From the NCBI GenBank assembly GCA_031296755.1, contig JAUMMZ010000047.1, positions 32,288 through 96,287 of the forward strand: a stretch of DNA of 64,000 bases. Reading direction: 5' to 3'. Made by a program: the position numbers and the translations under genes. Under the pieces are notes generated by a model, which saw nothing but the letters and a program-made list of their open reading frames with translations, did no database searches and was not told where the DNA came from. Shown here piece by piece: positions 34,555-43,308 of this stretch (position 1 is the stretch's first letter; every line of letters begins with the position of its first letter). Source of the DNA: Collinsella sp. (GTDB lineage Bacteria; Actinomycetota; Coriobacteriia; Coriobacteriales; Coriobacteriaceae).

Positions 34555-35445
34555 ATGGCAGAACAGACCAGCAAGGCCGATCGCGTCAAACTCAATCGCG
34601 AACTCGCGCAGATGCTCAAGGGCGGCGTCATCATGGACGTCACCACGCCCGAGCAGGCACGCATCGCCGAGGAGGCAGGCGCCTGCGCCGTCATGGCACT
34701 CGAGCGCATCCCGGCCGACATCCGTGCCGCAGGCGGCGTCTCGCGCATGAGCGACCCCAAGATGATCAAGGGCATCCAAGAGGCCGTCTCCATCCCTGTT
34801 ATGGCCAAGTGCCGCATCGGTCACATTGTCGAGGCGCAGGTCCTGCAGGCTATCGAGATCGATTACATCGACGAGTCCGAGGTTCTCTCCCCTGCCGATG
34901 ACGTCTATCACATCGACAAGACCCAGTTTGACGTGCCATTTGTCTGCGGCGCCCGCGATCTGGGCGAGGCGCTGCGCCGTGTTGCCGAGGGCGCCACTAT
35001 GATTCGCACCAAGGGTGAGCCGGGTACGGGCGACGTCGTTCAGGCCGTGCGTCACATGCGCAAGATCCAAAAGCAGATCCGCGACGTTGTTGCCCTGCGC
35101 GACGATGAGCTCTTTGAGGCAGCCAAGCAGCTGCAGGTTCCGGTCGAGCTGGTGCGCGAGGTCCATGCCACGGGCAAGCTTCCCGTCGTGAACTTTGCCG
35201 CCGGCGGTGTAGCGACCCCCGCCGACGCCGCGCTGATGATGCAGCTGGGCGCCGAGGGCGTTTTTGTCGGCTCGGGCATCTTTAAGAGCGGCGACCCCGC
35301 CAAACGCGCCGCCGCCATCGTCAAGGCTGTGGCAAACTTCACCGATGCCAAGCTCATCGCCGAGCTTTCGGAGGACCTGGGCGAGGCCATGGTGGGCATC
35401 AACGCCGACGAGATCGAGATTATCATGGAGGAGCGCGGGCGCTAG
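34555..35445 (+). CDS. pdxS: Pyridoxal 5'-phosphate synthase subunit PdxS
   Basis: 296 residues, the normal length. The (beta/alpha)8 signature is clear: GGVIMDVTTPEQARIAEEAG, ALERIPADIRA, GGVSRMSDP, and the catalytic lysines in DVTTPEQ-region and MAKCRIGH. It condenses ribose 5-phosphate, glyceraldehyde 3-phosphate and ammonia to PLP. The ATG at 34555 follows AAGGGAGC; the upstream in-frame ATG at 34513 gives an unlikely extension. It is followed by pdxT after 20 bases, forming the usual PdxST complex, and faces pdxR. Confidence 0.97.
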   Translation: MAEQTSKADRVKLNRELAQMLKGGVIMDVTTPEQARIAEEAGACAVMALERIPADIRAAGGVSRMSDPKMIKGIQEAVSIPVMAKCRIGHIVEAQVLQAIEIDYIDESEVLSPADDVYHIDKTQFDVPFVCGARDLGEALRRVAEGATMIRTKGEPGTGDVVQAVRHMRKIQKQIRDVVALRDDELFEAAKQLQVPVELVREVHATGKLPVVNFAAGGVATPADAALMMQLGAEGVFVGSGIFKSGDPAKRAAAIVKAVANFTDAKLIAELSEDLGEAMVGINADEIEIIMEERGR

Positions 35446-35465
35446 TCCAGCAGAAAGGATCGCAC

Positions 35466-36053
35466 ATGAGCGATTATGCAGACCAAACGGTCGCCGTGCT
35501 GGCGGTCCAAGGCGCTTTTGCCGAGCACGAGGCGAGGCTGTCCGAGCTGGGCGCACGTTGTATAGAGTTGAGGCAGGCGGCTGATTTGAAGCAGGACTTT
35601 GACCGTCTGGTACTTCCCGGCGGCGAGTCTACCGTTCAAGGGAAGCTGCTTGATGAGTTGGGCATGCTCGAGGAGCTTCGTGCCTGTATCGCTGAAAGCA
35701 TGCCCGTCCTGGGCACCTGCGCCGGCCTGATTCTACTGGCTCACGACCTTGCCGCCCATGACGATAAGGGCACGCCGCGTTTGGCAACCATGGATGTACT
35801 TGTCGAGCGCAATGCCTACGGCAGGCAGCTCGGCAGCTTTCGAACCAAGGGGCAAATAGCCGGCATCGACGGTGAAGTGCCGCTGACGTTTATCCGCGCG
35901 CCCCGCATCGTCGAGGTCCACGGCGACGCCAAGGCCTTAGCGAAAGTCGACGGTCGTATTGTCGCCGCCCGTCAGGGCAACCAGCTCGGCGTAACCTTCC
36001 ACCCCGAGCTCGACGACGATACCCGCCTCCACGAACTGTTCCTACAAATGTAG
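35466..36053 (+). CDS. pdxT: Pyridoxal 5'-phosphate synthase glutaminase subunit PdxT
   Basis: 195 residues, normal length. Class I glutaminase motifs: LPGGEST, the nucleophile Cys in GTCAGLILLA, and FHPEL with the catalytic His-Glu. It hydrolyses glutamine and passes ammonia to PdxS. The ATG follows AGAAAGGATCGC. It is the second gene of the pdxST operon; the following hairpin at 36078-36139 probably ends the transcript. Confidence 0.95.
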   Translation: MSDYADQTVAVLAVQGAFAEHEARLSELGARCIELRQAADLKQDFDRLVLPGGESTVQGKLLDELGMLEELRACIAESMPVLGTCAGLILLAHDLAAHDDKGTPRLATMDVLVERNAYGRQLGSFRTKGQIAGIDGEVPLTFIRAPRIVEVHGDAKALAKVDGRIVAARQGNQLGVTFHPELDDDTRLHELFLQM

Positions 36054-36077
36054 GCATCGAAATCAACAAACGAAACG

Positions 36078-36139
36078 AGAGTGGATGATCTCCCACTTTG
36101 AGCTTGAATGCAGGCTCAAACCGGGAGATCATCCACTCT
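36078..36139. repeat. Repeat C, copy 1: long hairpin with conserved loop
   Basis: A perfect 17-base inverted repeat (AGAGTGGATGATCTCCC and complement) encloses TTTGAGC...GCTCAAA, a second pairing. The core CCCACTTTGAGC...CCGGG resembles 60436-60458. It probably terminates pdxST. Confidence 0.75.
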
Positions 36140-36147
36140 TGTTCTAT

Positions 36148-36225
36148 GTAGTCGTTTAAGAACGTCCCCAATGACTACAAGGAGTGTCCCAAGCTGCCGG
36201 CAGAAAAGGAACGTCCCTAACTGCC
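36148..36225. repeat. Cluster of AACGTCCC/AGTGTCCC repeat units
   Basis: Three related units: AACGTCCCCAATGACTAC (36161-36178), GAGTGTCCCAAGCTGCC (36182-36198) and GAACGTCCCTAACTGCC (36209-36225). The alternation looks like a REP-type intergenic repeat family. Only this cluster is in the window. Confidence 0.45.
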
Positions 36226-36304
36226 GCATCCGGAGCAAGACAACGCCGCAGGCAGAGGACGGACAGCGAGCGGGTCGCATTTGAGGCAAGGTGACGTGAA
36301 ACGA

Positions 36305-36333
36305 AAGGGCGCTGACCTTCTGGTCGCGCCCTT
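36305..36333 (-). terminator. Distal terminator of the RGG-protein gene
   Basis: AAGGGCGC and GCGCCCTT arms with an inner GACC/GGTC pairing. On the minus strand it ends in TTTCGTTT. Confidence 0.65.
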
Positions 36334-36381
36334 GAAGTTGAACGTCAGATTGTCCAAATGCGGCCCGCGCAGCGTCGGCCC

Positions 36382-36409
36382 GTTACGGCGTTTGGTAAAA
36401 CGCCGTAAC
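36382..36409 (-). terminator. Hairpin overlapping the stop codon of the RGG-protein gene
   Basis: GTTACGGCGTTT and its complement, with a 3-4 base loop; the right arm touches the stop codon. It may protect the 3' end or slow termination of translation. Confidence 0.55.
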
Positions 36410-37320
36410 TAAAAACGGTTACCGCGGAAGCCGCCGCCGTTGCGGCCGCCACGATCGACACCGCGACCGCCACGGTCGTTACCACGGTTGCCGCCAAAGC
36501 CGCCACGGTTGCCACCGCGATCGCCGTAGCCACCACGGTTGCCGCCAAAGCCGCCGCGACCGCCACGGTCGCCGCCACGGTCACCAAAGCCGCCACGGCC
36601 ACCGCGATCGCCACCGCGACCGCCGCGGTCACCGCCACGGCCACCGCGATCGCCAAAGCCGCCGCGACCGCCACGGTCGCCGCCTCGGCCACCGCGATCG
36701 TCACGACCGCCGCGAGGACCGCGATCCTCGTCCAGACCCATGGCGACGAGCGGAGCGATAACCTTATCGAGAGCGGCCATCAGCTCGGTGGCCTCCTCGT
36801 AAGAAAGCTCGGGCAGGAGCTTCTCCTTCTTGTTGGCAAGCTCGACCAGGCCCTCAGCGGCATCCTCGGCGGCGAAGACAACAATCTTGCGCATATCGCC
36901 CTCGGCGTCGTCGATGCGGCCGACCAGATCGGCAGCCTCGGCCTCGGCCATCAGGCCATCGAGCTCACGAAGGCGCATGCCCAGCAGGTCGGACATTTCC
37001 TTCTGCTCCATCTTGGGCTTGAGGTCAAGGAGCTTGATGGCGCGCTCGATGTTCGCCATGCGCTCGGCCTTGGCCTCCTCCTCCTTGGAAATAGCAAAGC
37101 GACGGCTACGCAGCAGACGGGCGGCCTTCTGCATCTTGTCCATCAGCTCTTCGTCATCGTAATCAACGGCGGCCTCGACAACCTCGGCCTCCTCCTCGGC
37201 GGAAACCTCGTCAGCAGCCTCAACCTCGGCAGCTTCGGTCTCCACGGTCTCGACTGCCTCGACCTCGGCAGCCATGGTCTCGTTCTCGGTCTCGTTCATG
37301 ATCTCTTCGTTCTCGGACAT
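36409..37320 (-). CDS. Acidic / winged-helix-like / RGG-repeat RNA-binding-type protein
   Basis: 303 residues in three parts. The N-terminus (1-60) is Glu/Val/Ala-rich and strongly acidic. The middle (about 60-195) is helical; ERAIKLLDLKPKMEQKEMSDLLGMRLRELDGLMAEAEAADLVGRI looks like a MarR-type winged helix, and the next strand (MRKIVVFAAED) fits its wing. The last ~100 residues are RGG/FGDRGG/GGNRGG repeats, a low-complexity RNA-binding tail of the kind that promotes condensates. The DNA of this tail (36424-36716) is itself a degenerate tandem repeat. Start ATG at 37320 follows AAGGAGTC. Single gene; function unknown, RNA binding is inferred. Confidence 0.7.
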   Translation of the reverse strand: MSENEEIMNETENETMAAEVEAVETVETEAAEVEAADEVSAEEEAEVVEAAVDYDDEELMDKMQKAARLLRSRRFAISKEEEAKAERMANIERAIKLLDLKPKMEQKEMSDLLGMRLRELDGLMAEAEAADLVGRIDDAEGDMRKIVVFAAEDAAEGLVELANKKEKLLPELSYEEATELMAALDKVIAPLVAMGLDEDRGPRGGRDDRGGRGGDRGGRGGFGDRGGRGGDRGGRGGDRGGRGGFGDRGGDRGGRGGFGGNRGGYGDRGGNRGGFGGNRGNDRGGRGVDRGGRNGGGFRGNRF

Positions 37321-37472
37321 GAGACTCCTTCTTGGCCCTCTCGGGCATCATCGCCCCATTCGCGGGGCCCGTCGCGCACTCTTTGCGCTTTAAACATTCA
37401 TGCCTCTCGGCAAAACGTCCATTAGTTTATGGTGTCGCCATCCAATCTAGCTGCAGAATCTATGTGCACACA

Positions 37473-38888
37473 TTAATGCGACATGTGCGACTCGCGACGA
37501 GCGTACACCAGCGACGTCGCGAACCCGACCACGGCAATCACAGCCGCCACACGCACGGCAGTTGCAAATCCAATCGCCTGGGCAACGTCGGTCGCAGCGC
37601 CAGCCGCGCCGGCAGTCGCCGCAGAACTCGAGAGCAGACCGATAAACAGCGATGGGCCAAACGATGCGGCAATCATGTTCCACGTGTTAAGCAATGCCGT
37701 TCCGTGGGGATGCTCAGCGGCAGGCAGCGTCTCCAAGCCGGCCGTTTGCGAGGGGCTCAGCACCAAACCGACTCCGGCATACACCACAACGGTCAGCGCC
37801 ACGACGACGCCGATGTTCATACTTGCCGCCGTCATCGAGATGGCAGTCTGCCCCACGGCAATCAGGGCAAAGCCGACCGGCAGCAGCGGCCATGCGCCAC
37901 GGGCGTCCATCACGCGTCCGCCCACAATCGAGGTCACGGCGTTGCAGGCAATCGCCGGCAAAATGAGCAAGCCCGCAATAAGTGCGGTCATGCCGTATGC
38001 GCCCTCAAAATAGAGCGGCAACAAAACGCTCATCGAGAACGTCGTCATCATCGACACCACCACAAGCAGGCACGCGGGCCAAAAACGAACGCTCGCCATG
38101 GGACGCACGTTAAGCACCGGATGCTCGAGCTTGAGCTGACGGGCCGCAAACAGGCCGAGCAGCACAATGGCGGCGGAAAGCGCCACGATGCCGGCAATCG
38201 GATTGGTCGAGAACTCGCCTACGGAATACACGAATGCCGTAATGCCGGCGGCGAGCAAAACAACCGACAGAATATCAAGCGTGGTGCTCGAGCGCTCTCC
38301 GACATTCTGAACAAGCTTAACGCCCGCCGCAGCGACCACAATGCCGCCCACCAGCGGCACTACGAACACCGCCCTCCAGCCGAACAACGTGCACATAAGA
38401 CCGCTGATTACGGGTCCAAACGCCGGCCCTAGCGTAATGCAGGCACCGCCCAGGCTAAGATACAGACCGAGCTTCTCGCGCGGGGCGCAAGACAGCACCA
38501 CGTTCATCATGAGCGGGAACAAGATGCCCGATCCCGCAGCCTGCAAAATACGACTTGGTAGCAAAACGCTAAACGACGGAGCGATCAGACACAGGACTTC
38601 GCCGGCGACCATACATCCGCATGCGAAAAACAACAGCTTGCGCGTCGAGAAACGGCCGGACAGGAAGGCCATGATGGCCGTAAAGATCGACGTCACGATC
38701 ATGTAGCCCGAAACGAGCCACTGCGCCGTGGTGGCACTCACCGAAAAGGCTGCCATAATGTCGTGCAACGCCACGTTAATGATGTTCTCGTTAAACGCGG
38801 CAACAAAGGCTGCAATATACATAACGACGAGAAGCGCCGCAGTGGCCGATGGCGTTGCTTGAACTTGTTGCTGAGATTTGCTCCCCAT
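37473..38888 (-). CDS. MFS drug-efflux-type transporter (DHA2-like)
   Basis: 471 residues, about 12-14 membrane helices. The start ATG at 38888 follows GAGGAAGGAAATGC; the longer frame lacks a site. Motif A-like LSGRFSTRKLL is between helices 2 and 3; helix 5 has the antiporter-type GPAFGPVISG (motif C). It is like EmrB/QacA proton-driven efflux pumps. The substrate is unknown. The gene is divergent from the first deformylase-like gene with a 205-base gap. Confidence 0.85.
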   Translation of the reverse strand: MGSKSQQQVQATPSATAALLVVMYIAAFVAAFNENIINVALHDIMAAFSVSATTAQWLVSGYMIVTSIFTAIMAFLSGRFSTRKLLFFACGCMVAGEVLCLIAPSFSVLLPSRILQAAGSGILFPLMMNVVLSCAPREKLGLYLSLGGACITLGPAFGPVISGLMCTLFGWRAVFVVPLVGGIVVAAAGVKLVQNVGERSSTTLDILSVVLLAAGITAFVYSVGEFSTNPIAGIVALSAAIVLLGLFAARQLKLEHPVLNVRPMASVRFWPACLLVVVSMMTTFSMSVLLPLYFEGAYGMTALIAGLLILPAIACNAVTSIVGGRVMDARGAWPLLPVGFALIAVGQTAISMTAASMNIGVVVALTVVVYAGVGLVLSPSQTAGLETLPAAEHPHGTALLNTWNMIAASFGPSLFIGLLSSSAATAGAAGAATDVAQAIGFATAVRVAAVIAVVGFATSLVYARRESHMSH

Positions 38889-39093
38889 GCATTTCCTTCC
38901 TCTTGGAACGACAGTCGCATCGCCCCAGAGGAACAGTCCAGGGCGAAAAATGAGCCCTAGACTTACGCCAGACGCCGTACACGACGAATCTGGCAACATG
39001 GTCCAACGTCAAAAGATTGTAACGCGGACGCGCAGCTTTCCTTCCGCGCTATTATTAAAAGTCCACGAAAGCATAAGACATGAGGAGCCCGCC

Positions 39094-39504
39094 ATGATTA
39101 AGCCCATCATGAAATCCGAGTTCTTTTTGCGCCTGCCTTCCGAAGACGCGGGGCCCGACGATGCCGCGACCGGGCAGGACCTCCTGGATACACTCCACGA
39201 GCATGAGCACGAGTGCGTGGGGCTCGCCGCCAACATGATCGGTGTGCGCAAACGCATCATCTGCGTAAAGGACGGCAACAGGGCGCTCCTGATGTACAAC
39301 CCTCAAATTCTTGAACAGGTCAATGCCTATCAGACGAGCGAAGGATGCCTCTCGCTGATCGGCGAGCGTCCCTGTACCCGCTATCGCCGCATTAAGGTGG
39401 AGTATTTGGACGAGAACTTCGTCCACCGCATCAAAAACTTCTCGGGCTACACCGCCGAGATCATCCAGCACGAAATCGACCACTGCAACGGGATTGTTAT
39501 TTAG
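39094..39504 (+). CDS. Peptide deformylase-like protein lacking the motif 1 glutamine
   Basis: 136 residues, ATG at 39094 after ATGAGGAGCCC. Motif 2 EGCLS (83-87, metal ligand Cys85) and motif 3 HEIDH (126-130) are intact. Motif 1, normally GLAAPQxG, reads GLAANMIG (43-50): the catalytic Gln that stabilises the transition state is Met48. Deformylases remove formyl from new proteins; this one is short and divergent. A second paralogue (46717-47136) has the Gln but lacks the catalytic Glu. Activity is doubtful. A true housekeeping Def is probably elsewhere. Confidence 0.8.
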   Translation: MIKPIMKSEFFLRLPSEDAGPDDAATGQDLLDTLHEHEHECVGLAANMIGVRKRIICVKDGNRALLMYNPQILEQVNAYQTSEGCLSLIGERPCTRYRRIKVEYLDENFVHRIKNFSGYTAEIIQHEIDHCNGIVI

Positions 39505-39578
39505 TTCCGCCGATTCAAGAAAGCTCCCTGCAGCAAAACAACTGCAGGGAGCTTTTCATAGTGCGGAGTTTCTATCCC

Positions 39579-41099
39579 CTACGACTGGCGGTAATGGTCA
39601 AAGAAGTCGGCGAGGTCTTCGAGGGACTCTTTGAGTACTTCCATGCGCGGCAGGTACACGATGCGGAAGTGGTCGGGCTCAGCCCAGTTGAAGCCGCCGC
39701 CGCGCGTGATCAGGATCTTCTTCTCGTGCAGCAGGTCAAGGGCGAACTGCTCGTCATCGGTGATGTTGAACTTCTTAACATCCATCTTGGGGAAGATGTA
39801 GAACGCCGCACGCGGCTTAACCACCGAGATGCCGTCAATCTTGCTGAGTGCCTCATACACAAAGTTGCGCTGCTCGTAGACACGGCCGCCGGGACGGATG
39901 TAGTCGTTAACGGACTGATGGCCACCGAGTGCCGTCTGAACGATCGACTGAGCCGGCACGTTGGAGCACAGGCGCATGTTGGAGAGCATGTTGATGCCCA
40001 TGATGAAGTCGCTCATGCAGCGCTGGTTGCCCGAAAGCACCATCCAGCCTATACGATAGCCCGCAATCATGTGCGACTTGGAAAGGCCACTAAAGGTAAC
40101 GCAGGGCAGGTCGGGGGCGAGCGAGGCAATCGAGACGTGCTCGTAGCCGTCCATGCACAGGCGGTCGTAGATCTCATCGGCAAAAATCATCAGCTGATGC
40201 CTGCGTGCAACCTCGACGATGCCCTCGAGCACCTCGCGCGGATAGACGGAACCCGTGGGGTTGTTGGGGTTGATGATGACGAGGGCTTTGGTCGCGCTCG
40301 TGATCTTGGACTCCATATCCTCCAGGTCGGGATACCAATCCGCCTGCTCATCGCACAGATAGTGCACGGGATGACCACCGGCAAGTGTTGCGCACGCCGT
40401 CCAGAGCGGATAGTCGGGGCTGGGGATCAGAATCTCGTCGCCATTGTCGAGCAGCGCGTTCATCGAAAGCTGAATGAGCTCGGACACGCCGTTGCCTGTG
40501 TAGATATGCTCCATCTGAACGTTGGGCAGACCCTTGATCTGCGAATACTGCATAATCGCCTTGCGCGCGGAGAACAGGCCGCGCGAGTTGGAATAGCCTT
40601 CGCAGTCGGGCAGCTGCTGGCGCATGTCCTTGATAACCTCGTCGGGCGTGCGGAAACCGAAGGGCGCCGGGTTGCCGATATTGAGCTTGAGGATGCGCTC
40701 GCCTTCGTCCTCCATACGGGCAGCCTCGTCGACGACGGGGCCGCGCACGTCATACAGAACGTTCTCGAGTTTGGTGGATTTGGAAAAAGTACGCATGGTG
40801 GTGCTCCTTGGAATTTGAGCTGAGGGATGGGGTTCGGGCTTGGAAACGTTGCGGGACGATGATGCCTCGCCCTGATCGGCGTCACCGGCGAGCAGCCAGG
40901 TAACATCGACCTCCAAGATGCGGGCGAGCAGCTCTGCCACGTCGCGCCGCGGAATCGTCTTGCCGCTCACATATTGGCTCATCTGACTCTTGCCGAGTTT
41001 TTTGCCGAGCATCTCCGATGCGCGGATTACGTCCGACTGGCGAACGTCGCGATCGGACATAGCCTGTCGCAGGCGATTACTAAACGTCTCTTGGGCCAC
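39579..41099 (-). CDS. XRE helix-turn-helix fused to AlaA-like PLP aminotransferase
   Basis: 506 residues from GTG at 41099, chosen for the AAGGAGGTTCCT site. Residues 1-75 are an XRE-type helix-turn-helix (LRQAMSDRDVRQSDVIRASE; KSQMSQYVSGKTIPRRD). After a Ser/Pro linker comes a complete aspartate/alanine aminotransferase-type enzyme: NPNNPTGSVYP, the PLP lysine in FSGLSKSHMIAGYR, RIGWMVLSG. The closest known family is AlaA-type alanine transaminase. Fusion of a repressor-type domain to the enzyme suggests self-regulation; its promoter has palindromic GTTCAA operators. The order (HTH-enzyme) resembles MocR, but the DNA-binding domain is different. Confidence 0.88.
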   Translation of the reverse strand: MAQETFSNRLRQAMSDRDVRQSDVIRASEMLGKKLGKSQMSQYVSGKTIPRRDVAELLARILEVDVTWLLAGDADQGEASSSRNVSKPEPHPSAQIPRSTTMRTFSKSTKLENVLYDVRGPVVDEAARMEDEGERILKLNIGNPAPFGFRTPDEVIKDMRQQLPDCEGYSNSRGLFSARKAIMQYSQIKGLPNVQMEHIYTGNGVSELIQLSMNALLDNGDEILIPSPDYPLWTACATLAGGHPVHYLCDEQADWYPDLEDMESKITSATKALVIINPNNPTGSVYPREVLEGIVEVARRHQLMIFADEIYDRLCMDGYEHVSIASLAPDLPCVTFSGLSKSHMIAGYRIGWMVLSGNQRCMSDFIMGINMLSNMRLCSNVPAQSIVQTALGGHQSVNDYIRPGGRVYEQRNFVYEALSKIDGISVVKPRAAFYIFPKMDVKKFNITDDEQFALDLLHEKKILITRGGGFNWAEPDHFRIVYLPRMEVLKESLEDLADFFDHYRQS

Positions 41100-41120
41100 A
41101 GGAACCTCCTTGCTGGCAAA

Positions 41121-41202
41121 GTTCAATTTATAGAACACGAATTGAACCAAGGTTCAATTTAGCAAGCAGTATAGCGCCGTACCTCATTCGAAAGTTCAAT
41201 TT
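41121..41202. promoter_or_regulatory. GTTCAATTT operator array upstream of the XRE-aminotransferase
   Basis: A perfect 18-base palindrome ATTGAACCAAGGTTCAAT spans 41141-41158. Further GTTCAATTT half sites lie at 41121-41129 and 41194-41202. The array starts 22 bases upstream of the gene's GTG. It is the likely binding site of the fusion protein itself. Confidence 0.7.
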
Positions 41203-41261
41203 CATAAGAAAACGTACCGAACTTCGAGATTTGCCCAAAGCGGACAATGACGTGCACGCGT

Positions 41262-42119
41262 TTAGAGGTATTCAAGGAATCGAGCGGCGGCAAGCGAAAC
41301 GTCGGCCGTGCGATATATCGCATTGATCTGCCGATGGGGATGCCCCTCGAGCGGACGCACGGCAACATCGAACTGACAGCGGCGCAAGATGAGCGCAGGA
41401 AGAACGCTCACGCCCAGGCCATCCTCCACCATAGCCATAATCGCATAGTCATCCCAGGTCGACAGCTTGGAGCGCACCGTCAGCCCCGCCCGACGAAACA
41501 GCGGCGTAATCTCATCATCGGTGCCGCGTTCCAGCAGAATAAACTGCTCGTTGGCCAAATCGGCAAGAGAGACGACCTCTTCAGTGGCAAGCAAAGAGTC
41601 TGCCGGCACTACCGCCATCAACTCGTCGCGCACCAAAGACCGCGACGTCATGCCATTTTCTCGGGGCTCATGCGGGATAAAGCCCAGATCGCAGCGGCCC
41701 TCTGCCACCCATTGTTCAATCTCTGAATAGTCGCCCATCAGCAGCTCGTAATCAATGTCTGGATAATCGGCACGAAAACGAGCAATCACCGGCGGCAGCA
41801 CGTGGGTCGCCACGCTCGAAAACGTACCGATGCAGATTTTGCCGCGCATGAGCCCACGCATCTCATCCACGCGTCGCTGCAAGCGAACGAATTCCTCGCA
41901 GAGCGCCTCGACAGCCGGCATGACCTGTCGCCCGTCAGCAGAAAGAGCCACGCCCTCGCGACTGCGGTCGAGCACCTTAAAGCCCCAATCGGCCTCAAGA
42001 TCGGCCACCATACGGCTCACGCCCGATTGCGAATAGCTCAGGCGCTCGGCGGCGCGCGTAAAGCTTCCGGCGCGCACTGTCTCGAGCAGCACCTGCATCT
42101 TTTGAATATTCGTTTCCAC
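41262..42119 (-). CDS. LysR-family transcriptional regulator
   Basis: 285 residues from the GTG at 42119 after GGAGGACTGCC. The N-terminal helix-turn-helix reads GSFTRAAERLSYSQSGVSRMVADLE; the effector domain starts near residue 90 (GKICIGTFSSVATHVLPPVI) and includes RCDLGFIPHEP. It is divergent from an EamA-type exporter gene with a 118-base gap. Such pairs usually mean the regulator controls the exporter. Effector unknown. Confidence 0.88.
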   Translation of the reverse strand: METNIQKMQVLLETVRAGSFTRAAERLSYSQSGVSRMVADLEADWGFKVLDRSREGVALSADGRQVMPAVEALCEEFVRLQRRVDEMRGLMRGKICIGTFSSVATHVLPPVIARFRADYPDIDYELLMGDYSEIEQWVAEGRCDLGFIPHEPRENGMTSRSLVRDELMAVVPADSLLATEEVVSLADLANEQFILLERGTDDEITPLFRRAGLTVRSKLSTWDDYAIMAMVEDGLGVSVLPALILRRCQFDVAVRPLEGHPHRQINAIYRTADVSLAAARFLEYL

Positions 42120-42237
42120 GGCAGTCCTCCATCCTTGCATGAGCTTTTGTCATGTCAGCCATGCATTATATTCGCTTTTCTTCTAAAGCCAGTTCACCCA
42201 TAGTGAAGTTGCTCGGATATAGAGGGGATGTCAGCGC

Positions 42238-43149
42238 ATGAACAACGGTCTGTTTACGTACTTAGCAGCATTGCTATTGTTTGGCTCCAACGGCATCATC
42301 GCCGCTGCCATCGCACTGCCGAGCTCCGATATCGTGCTACTACGCACGTTTTTGGGCGCACTCTCGCTTGTCACCATCCTCGCCATCACCCAACGCCATA
42401 AGTTGCAGGCGCCATCTCGCCCCCGCGAAGCCGCAGCCCTCCTCCTCTCGGGAGCCGCGCTGGGCGCCAGCTGGATTTTTCTGTTCCGCGCCTACCAGAC
42501 GATCGGCGTCGGCGTATCCTCGCTGCTGTACTACTGCGGCCCCATCATTGTCATGGCGCTCTCCCCGCTCATCTTTGGCGAAAAGCTGATCGGAGGCAAA
42601 ATCGCCGGCTTTATCGCCGTTGCTTGCGGTGCTTTTCTCATTGCAGCGCAAGGTCTAGGCGGCAATATGCCCATTGCGGGTATCGCCTGCGGCATCGCCT
42701 CGGCATTTTGCTATGCGCTGATGGTCATCGCTAGCAAGGGTGCGCCACACATCGAAGGCCTCGAGAACTCCACGCTCCAGGTGAGCGCCGCCTTTGTGAC
42801 CGCACTGGTCCTCACGCTCATCACGCAGGGCGCTCCCTCGTTCCTGTCCGCCGGCGTCGCCGCCAGTATTGATTGGCACGCCGTCGCTATGCTCGGCGTC
42901 GTCAACACCGGCATTGGTTGCCTGCTCTACTTTAGCGCCGTCGCCAAGCTGCCCGTCCAGACCGTCGCCGTCGTCGGCTACCTCGAGCCGCTTTCGGCGG
43001 TCGTGTTCTCGGCCGCCCTTTTGGGTGAAGCCATAACACCGGTCCGCCTGCTGGGCGCCGCGCTTATCATCGGCGGCGCGATTTTTTGCGAACTCGCCGG
43101 CAAACGCGCAAACGCCAAGGCTGGCATCGCCCAGACAGTACGTGCTTAA
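42238..43149 (+). CDS. EamA/DMT-superfamily exporter
   Basis: 303 residues with ten predicted membrane helices in two EamA repeats (FGSNGIIAAAIALPS... and GIACGIASAFCYALMVIASKG...). The second half has NTGIGCLLYFSAVAKLP and VGYLEPLSAVVFSAALLGE, typical of RhaT/YdcZ-like amino-acid or metabolite exporters. ATG at 42238 has AGAGGGG upstream. It faces the LysR gene, which probably regulates it. Substrate unknown. Confidence 0.88.
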   Translation: MNNGLFTYLAALLLFGSNGIIAAAIALPSSDIVLLRTFLGALSLVTILAITQRHKLQAPSRPREAAALLLSGAALGASWIFLFRAYQTIGVGVSSLLYYCGPIIVMALSPLIFGEKLIGGKIAGFIAVACGAFLIAAQGLGGNMPIAGIACGIASAFCYALMVIASKGAPHIEGLENSTLQVSAAFVTALVLTLITQGAPSFLSAGVAASIDWHAVAMLGVVNTGIGCLLYFSAVAKLPVQTVAVVGYLEPLSAVVFSAALLGEAITPVRLLGAALIIGGAIFCELAGKRANAKAGIAQTVRA

Positions 43150-43184
43150 AAAGCCCCTGCTTTGAAATGCTACCTGCGTAGATA

Positions 43185-43208
43185 AATAATCCCCAGCTGA
43201 GGATTATT
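43185..43208. terminator. Hairpin after the EamA gene
   Basis: AATAATCC and GGATTATT arms around CCAGCTGA. It has no T run and may be a weak terminator or part of the leader of kup. Confidence 0.4.
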
Positions 43209-43265
43209 GTCTAAAATAACCCGATGTGCCAAACTGCTCTTGTATGTATAAAGACGGCATAAAGA

Positions 43266-43286
43266 TTATCTGTCCTAGACAGATAA
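43266..43286 (+). promoter_or_regulatory. Perfect inverted repeat in the kup leader
   Basis: TTATCTGTCCTAGACAGATAA has 9-base arms and a 3-base centre. It ends 22 bases before the GTG start of kup. It could be an operator or a hairpin hiding the ribosome site. I do not see a ydaO-type riboswitch here. Confidence 0.5.
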
Positions 43287-43308
43287 CCGGATGTCAAAGG
43301 GAGTCCAC

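Larger units (their letters stand above)
36054..36408. other. 355-base intergenic region rich in palindromes
   Basis: Contains repeat C (36078-36139), the AACGTCCC cluster (36148-36225), and the hairpins that end the leftward RGG-protein gene. I see no gene in it. Confidence 0.7.

Noticed and set aside
36424..36716. Regular short repeats resembling a CRISPR or minisatellite array
   Set aside because: It is the coding DNA of the RGG tail: in frame, no unique spacers, no constant repeat unit.
43150..43308. A c-di-AMP (ydaO-type) riboswitch before kup
   Set aside because: Only simple inverted repeats are seen; the conserved ydaO segments are missing.
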